A DNA stretch of 42,691 nt from IMG/VR virus record IMGVR_UViG_3300009183_000151, positions 1-42,691 of that record, one strand, 5' to 3'. Below are positions 39,201 through 42,691 of this stretch, piece by piece (within the stretch, counting starts at the first letter, position 1; each line of letters begins with the position of its first letter). Under the pieces are notes generated by a model. The model saw only the letters and a list, made by a program, of their open reading frames with translations. It had not been told where the DNA came from and searched no databases. The position numbers and the translations under genes are program-made. Source of the stretch: a virus.

Positions 39201-40418
39201 ATGCCTCGTCGCATTCATGAAGATTGGCAGCATTTCCGTGATGTAATTTCAGGGCGAATCAGAAAAGCCCTGAAAAAATTCATCAAGAGCGGACAGATCG
39301 TCAAAAATCGTGGAAAAAATGGCAAGATTTCCATTAACATCCCGAAAATTGACATTCCTCATATTGTTTATGGAAATAGTGGCGAGGGAGTTGGAAGAGG
39401 GGATGGTAAAGACGGAGATGTCATAGGCAAAGATCCGCAAAATGGCAAGGGAAAAGGCAATGGAGCAGGTCAAGGAGAGGCTGAAGGAATCACAATCAAT
39501 CTTGATTTGGAAGATGTCCTGAGGTTTATGCAGGACGAACTTCAACTCCCAAATCTAAAGAAAAAGCCAAATGAAATTTACGATGAAATTAAAATCAAGT
39601 ATAACAATATCAGTCTGATAGGACCAGAATCTCTTAGGCACAATAGAAGAACTCTCATGCAGACCTTGAAGCGTCAGGCTGCTGAGGGAACTCTTGAAAA
39701 ACTAAATCATGTTGCTGGAATTAAAGACCCAGTCAGAGTTCTACAGCCAATCAATGAAGATAAGAGATACAGACAATTTAACGAAATTAAAATACCAAGC
39801 AGTAATGCTTTGATTGTCTTTGCCCGTGACGGATCTGGTTCCATGGATCAGGCCAAGTGTGAAATCGTCAGTGATATGGCTTGGTGGATCGATGTTTGGA
39901 TTCGTCGTTTCTATGATCGTGTTGATCGCCTCTATGTTTGGCATGATAGTGAGGCCATGGAGGTTGATGAAAATAAATTTTATAAATATCGATTCGGAGG
40001 AGGAACAAATTGCTCCTCTGCTCTTAAATTTATTTCCAAGCAATTTGAGAACAGGTATCCTCCAGAAAAGTGGAACATTTATGTTTTCTACTTTACAGAT
40101 GGCGACAACTGGGGAGAAGACAATCAGATTTTCATTGATACTCTTGCCAATGATTTTAAGCCTAATGTAGTCAATTTTACGGGTATCACACAGATTCTCG
40201 CATCATCCTATTCTGATTCAATCAAGCATCATGTTGATGAAGCGATTAAACAAGGCAAGCTTGACAAGGATTGCGTCAGGACTGTTGCAATAGGTGGTAG
40301 TCCAGATGGAAGGTCTTTGTGGACAGCGCCAAGTTTGAGTGATGATAATAGGAATGAGCAAATCATGGAAGCAATTCAACAACTTCTAGGAAACCCAAGT
40401 AAACTATCAAGGGAATGA
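39201..40418 (+). CDS. yeaH: YeaH/YhbH family (DUF444) vWA protein
   Basis: 405 residues (E. coli YeaH 427). Typical DUF444 layout: basic N-terminus HFRDVISGRIRKALKKFI, a Gly/Lys-rich linker (about 58-95), ITINLDLEDVLRFMQDELQLP, then a von Willebrand A domain with MIDAS site FARDGSGSM (Asp210, Ser212, Ser214), FGGGTNCSSAL with the distal Thr, and YFTDGDNW with the third metal Asp. vWA proteins act as metal-dependent adaptors; this one is the usual partner of PrkA and SpoVR. It ends 1 bp before spoVR. No truncation is seen. Confidence 0.92.
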   Translation: MPRRIHEDWQHFRDVISGRIRKALKKFIKSGQIVKNRGKNGKISINIPKIDIPHIVYGNSGEGVGRGDGKDGDVIGKDPQNGKGKGNGAGQGEAEGITINLDLEDVLRFMQDELQLPNLKKKPNEIYDEIKIKYNNISLIGPESLRHNRRTLMQTLKRQAAEGTLEKLNHVAGIKDPVRVLQPINEDKRYRQFNEIKIPSSNALIVFARDGSGSMDQAKCEIVSDMAWWIDVWIRRFYDRVDRLYVWHDSEAMEVDENKFYKYRFGGGTNCSSALKFISKQFENRYPPEKWNIYVFYFTDGDNWGEDNQIFIDTLANDFKPNVVNFTGITQILASSYSDSIKHHVDEAIKQGKLDKDCVRTVAIGGSPDGRSLWTAPSLSDDNRNEQIMEAIQQLLGNPSKLSRE

Positions 40419-40419
40419 T

Positions 40420-42015
40420 ATGAGCAGTAAATTTTTTCATGGTTCTAGCCTGCTTATGGGTGACAATACCGTTCCCGGTGTTCAACTTTCAAAAGAACTT
40501 AAAGAATACATACCCAAAATTCTTCAAGCATGTCGTGATTGGGGCCTTGATTTCTATCCCACAGTTGTCCAGTTGTTGACATATGACGAAATTAGCGAAG
40601 TTGCCGCTTATGGTGGGTTCCCTGTCCGTTTTCCACATTGGTCATTTGGGATGGAGTACGAAGAGCTACAGCGTGGATATGAATTCGGTGGACACAAGAT
40701 ATATGAAATGGTTGTGAATTGTAATCCATGTTACATTTATAATCTTGCTTCAAACACTCTTGCTGACCATCTGACTGTTGTTGCACATGCGACAGGACAC
40801 AATGACTTTTTCAAGAACAATATTCATTTCAGTGCAACTGACACGAATATGATGAATAAAATGGCGAATCATTCTGCTAGGATTCGCAATTATATGAGCA
40901 GATGGGGCAAAGAAAGAGTAACTGAATTTCTTGATCATGTTATGCGTTTAGAAACACTTATTGATGGCTCAGATGCTTGGACAGATAGGGTTATAAAAGA
41001 CAGGAATATTCGTGATGAAAGAAAGTATAATAAGCCTCAATTATTGAATGTTGATAAGCAAAGGCTTTACATGGAGCCTTTCATCAATACTACTGCATTT
41101 CGTAAGAAGCAGAATGAAGATGTTCACGAGAGAGACATAGCAGACGAAATTGGCTTATTCAAGGAACCAACTAAGAACATTTTGGGATTTATTCGTGATA
41201 ATGCTCCATTAAAGCCTTGGCAAGCTGATATTGTCTCTATGCTTTATGAGGAGGCGATTTATTTCTTCCCTCAAAGACAAACTAAGGTTGGGAACGAAGG
41301 ATGGGCCTCCTTAACGGACTCTGTAATTATGGCAGAGCAGGGATTCATAAGCCTTGGTCAAAAGTCTGATGATTGCGGCATTGTTGAATACGCTGATCAC
41401 AAAATGGGTGTTCTTGGTGGGAAATACAGTATGAATCCTTACAAGTTGGGATTCTACTTATTTTCTGATATTCGTGAGCGTTGGGACAAGGGAAGATTTG
41501 GGCAAGAGTACGAAGAATGCACGGACATGCACAAGAAAGAGAATTGGGATACAGGTGCTATGCTCGGCAAGGAAAAAATCTTTGAAGTCAGGAAGTATTA
41601 TGATGACCTGACTATGATCCATGAATTCTTTACAGAAGAGTTTTGCCGAAAACAGGAATATTTCCATTGGAAACATTATCCAAACGGAGAATACAGGCTT
41701 GAATCCCGTGATTATCAAAAGATCAAGAAGGGTTTGATGCAGAGGCATGTTAATGGTGGACTTCCAGACATTAGACTCATGGAGCCAAATTACGGCGGTC
41801 GTGGAATCATGATGCTTCAACATTTTTCTGACGGAAGGCCTCTTCACGATCCTTACATTGGTGATGTTTTAAGTTCAATCCGTTTTATTTGGAATAATGA
41901 TGTTATTCTTTCAACAAACTCCGATGATGGCAAGGAAAGGGTTTATTGGCAAAGAGCCAATTACCTTGATATCACGGATAGGTCTAAATTCGACAAATCT
42001 TTGAATAATTTCTGA
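40420..42015 (+). CDS. spoVR: SpoVR family protein
   Basis: 531 residues, within the 470-560 range of the family. Motifs include FYPTVVQLLTYDEISEVAAY, GMEYEELQRGYEFGGHKIYE, NTLADHLTVVAHATGHNDFF (family form HVxGHxDFF, His123/His127), NILGFIRDNAPLKPWQ, and FPQRQTKVGNEGWAS. In most members the last block continues with a His (NEGWA..-H); here Thr-Asp follows. SpoVR is linked to spore cortex formation in Bacillus and to the yeaGH stress genes in enterobacteria; its biochemistry is not settled. Last gene of the triad; starts 2 bp after yeaH. Confidence 0.92.
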   Translation: MSSKFFHGSSLLMGDNTVPGVQLSKELKEYIPKILQACRDWGLDFYPTVVQLLTYDEISEVAAYGGFPVRFPHWSFGMEYEELQRGYEFGGHKIYEMVVNCNPCYIYNLASNTLADHLTVVAHATGHNDFFKNNIHFSATDTNMMNKMANHSARIRNYMSRWGKERVTEFLDHVMRLETLIDGSDAWTDRVIKDRNIRDERKYNKPQLLNVDKQRLYMEPFINTTAFRKKQNEDVHERDIADEIGLFKEPTKNILGFIRDNAPLKPWQADIVSMLYEEAIYFFPQRQTKVGNEGWASLTDSVIMAEQGFISLGQKSDDCGIVEYADHKMGVLGGKYSMNPYKLGFYLFSDIRERWDKGRFGQEYEECTDMHKKENWDTGAMLGKEKIFEVRKYYDDLTMIHEFFTEEFCRKQEYFHWKHYPNGEYRLESRDYQKIKKGLMQRHVNGGLPDIRLMEPNYGGRGIMMLQHFSDGRPLHDPYIGDVLSSIRFIWNNDVILSTNSDDGKERVYWQRANYLDITDRSKFDKSLNNF

Positions 42016-42029
42016 AAAAAAACTATAAT
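42001..42029 (+). promoter_or_regulatory. Sigma-70-like promoter after spoVR
   Basis: TTGAAT (42001-42006), 17 nt, TATAAT (42024-42029), overlapping the last codons of spoVR and 37 nt before the next ATG. Confidence 0.55.
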
Positions 42030-42065
42030 ATTTCATTGCCAGACACGACTTAATAAGGAGAAAAA

Positions 42066-42275
42066 ATGGACGATACAAGTTTTCTTTTGACAGACGAGTT
42101 CATAGTTTTTTCACTAAAGATCAAATCTCTTTTCGACCACAAGAAGGTCAAGAAGGCTGAACTTAAAGCCTTTTATGATAAGACACAAGCGGAAATTAAG
42201 GAAATTGATTTGCAAGCAAAGTCTCTGGAAGAAGAATTTGCTAAATGGAAGGCATCACAAAAGAATGTTGAATAA
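42066..42275 (+). CDS. Small coiled-coil protein
   Basis: 69 residues with AAGGAG before ATG 42066. Residues 20-65 form a charged coiled coil (KKVKKAELKAFYDKTQAEIK). The end overlaps the membrane protein gene by 11 bp. Function unknown; own promoter just upstream. Confidence 0.6.
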   Translation: MDDTSFLLTDEFIVFSLKIKSLFDHKKVKKAELKAFYDKTQAEIKEIDLQAKSLEEEFAKWKASQKNVE

Positions 42276-42552
42276 TGAAATTAAAGAAACAAACGAAATT
42301 GCAGGAATTGAATTCTTCGCCCTTTGGTTTTCTATTTCTTTAGGCATTGCTATATTTTTATTTCCCAATACAATTATTTTTAAGTCAATTATATGGACTG
42401 GGTGCATAATTGTTTGTTCTTTATATAGTTTTATATCACTTGTTAAGTGGTTGAATTATAAAAAGATAGATTATTCTTTGGTTGCTATGTTGTTGTGGAC
42501 ATTGAACTTAGTCTTGCAGAGTTTAAGTCTTTTTTTCTTTAGTCCTTTTTGA
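42265..42552 (+). CDS. Small membrane protein
   Basis: 95 residues from ATG 42265, inside the end of the previous gene. About three membrane spans (residues 14-32, 36-58, 69-94; FFALWFSISLGIAIFLF, SIIWTGCIIVCSLYSFISL, LVAMLLWTLNLVLQSLSLF... in order). N-terminus acidic and soluble. Could be a holin-like or membrane-modifying protein, but nothing specific is seen. Confidence 0.55.
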   Translation: MLNNEIKETNEIAGIEFFALWFSISLGIAIFLFPNTIIFKSIIWTGCIIVCSLYSFISLVKWLNYKKIDYSLVAMLLWTLNLVLQSLSLFFFSPF

Positions 42553-42576
42553 CTTTACAATCAAAATTTTTCGGTG

Positions 42577-42618
42577 TAGTTTCCTTTTGTCGATGATAGT
42601 ATCGGCATGAGGAAACTA
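42577..42618 (+). promoter_or_regulatory. Hairpin masking the ribosome site of the last gene
   Basis: TAGTTTCCT (42577-42585) pairs perfectly over 9 bp with AGGAAACTA (42610-42618), which holds the AGGA ribosome site and the first base of a start codon. An inner stem CGAT/ATCG (42591-42594 with 42601-42604) extends the fold. A translational switch is likely (protein-, RNA- or heat-controlled). Confidence 0.5.
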
Positions 42619-42620
42619 TG

Positions 42621-42691
42621 ATGTCTGATAATATTATTCTGCCTTACAACTCTAAACTTGCCCCCGATGAGCGTAAGCAAAGGCTTCTGAA
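42621..42691 (+). CDS. Start of a gene cut by the right edge
   Basis: ATG 42621 (or ATG 42618, one codon earlier) with AGGA 7 nt upstream opens a frame reading MSDNIILPYNSKLAPDERKQ that runs off the window. Only 23 codons are visible, so no function can be given. Its start is covered by the hairpin at 42577-42618. Confidence 0.55.
   Translation, partial: MSDNIILPYNSKLAPDERKQRLL

Noticed and set aside
39981-39988. T4 late promoter TATAAATA
   Set aside because: The octamer lies inside the yeaH coding sequence and no clear series of such boxes was found before likely late genes.
1-42691. CRISPR array, insertion sequence, transposase or integrase with attachment sites
   Set aside because: No regularly spaced direct repeats, no transposase or integrase motifs and no tRNA-end duplications were seen. 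The Gly-X-Y repeats at the left edge are coding.

Overview
The window looks like part of the genome of a large, AT-rich tailed bacteriophage (Caudoviricetes, probably a big myovirus-like phage of a Gram-negative host). Evidence for this: a gp32-like single-strand binding protein directly followed by a UvsX/RecA recombinase, a DnaB/gp41-like helicase followed by a UvsY-like protein, a T4 gp1-like deoxynucleoside monophosphate kinase, ThyX, a collagen-like virion protein, many tiny genes packed with 1-20 bp overlaps (ATGA, TAATG), strong AAGGAGG-type ribosome sites, frequent strand switches, and no ribosomal, tRNA or housekeeping genes. It is not a close T4 relative: its DNA polymerase is a short family A enzyme. 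Heptose and galactofuranose enzymes point to a host or virion glycan of the LPS type, but the host cannot be named from the sequence.

Layout. 1-1060 (minus): collagen-like virion protein (cut by the left edge) and two small proteins. 1110-4468 (plus): a protein with a capsid-targeting-like N-terminus, a complete aspartate carbamoyltransferase (pyrB), a SAM methyltransferase and an ADP-ribosyltransferase-like protein. 4402-6049: an unknown protein and a glycosyltransferase. 6050-6732: a roughly 680 bp non-coding stretch with a cloverleaf-like RNA fold. 6755-12071 (plus): polymerase, a possible sigma-like protein, helicase, UvsY-like protein, GNAT acetyltransferase, dCMP deaminase. 12068-16482: a nuclease-like protein, two GT9-type glycosyltransferases, UDP-galactopyranose mutase and a methyltransferase-like protein. 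16526-20148 (plus): two unknown proteins, gp32-like SSB, UvsX, closed by strong terminators. 20214-23592: amidoligase and small unknowns. 23639-30498: Hel308/Ski2-like helicase, a tyrosine-rich large protein, dNMP kinase, SET-domain protein, zinc-finger/TnsA-like nuclease, nucleotidyltransferase. 30540-36691: small capsid-targeting-like proteins, ThyX, HldE-like bifunctional enzyme, a membrane-anchored cysteine-rich protein, HNH protein, DUF5661-like and RyR-like proteins, FmdB-like zinc ribbon. 36820-42015 (plus): a complete PrkA - small protein - YeaH/DUF444 - SpoVR operon. 42066-42691: small proteins and the start of another gene behind a hairpin that masks its ribosome site.

How it fits together. 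Replication/recombination is served by polymerase, DnaB-like helicase, UvsY-like protein, SSB, UvsX and the Hel308-like helicase. Pyrimidine supply is served by pyrB, dCMP deaminase, ThyX and dNMP kinase. Glycan building is served by HldE-like kinase/cytidylyltransferase, nucleotidyltransferase, Glf and several glycosyltransferases. Host control or protein modification could involve the ADP-ribosyltransferase-like, SET, GNAT, amidoligase and PrkA proteins. The two most striking features are the bacterial stress-type PrkA-YeaH-SpoVR triad carried whole by a phage, and at least seven otherwise unrelated proteins sharing a short N-terminus that resembles the T4 capsid-targeting sequence, suggesting a set of proteins packed into the head. 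Several genes also carry hairpins in their leaders, one placed between ribosome site and start codon in the way known from T4 genes 25 and 38. No database search was run; family calls rest on motifs read by eye.
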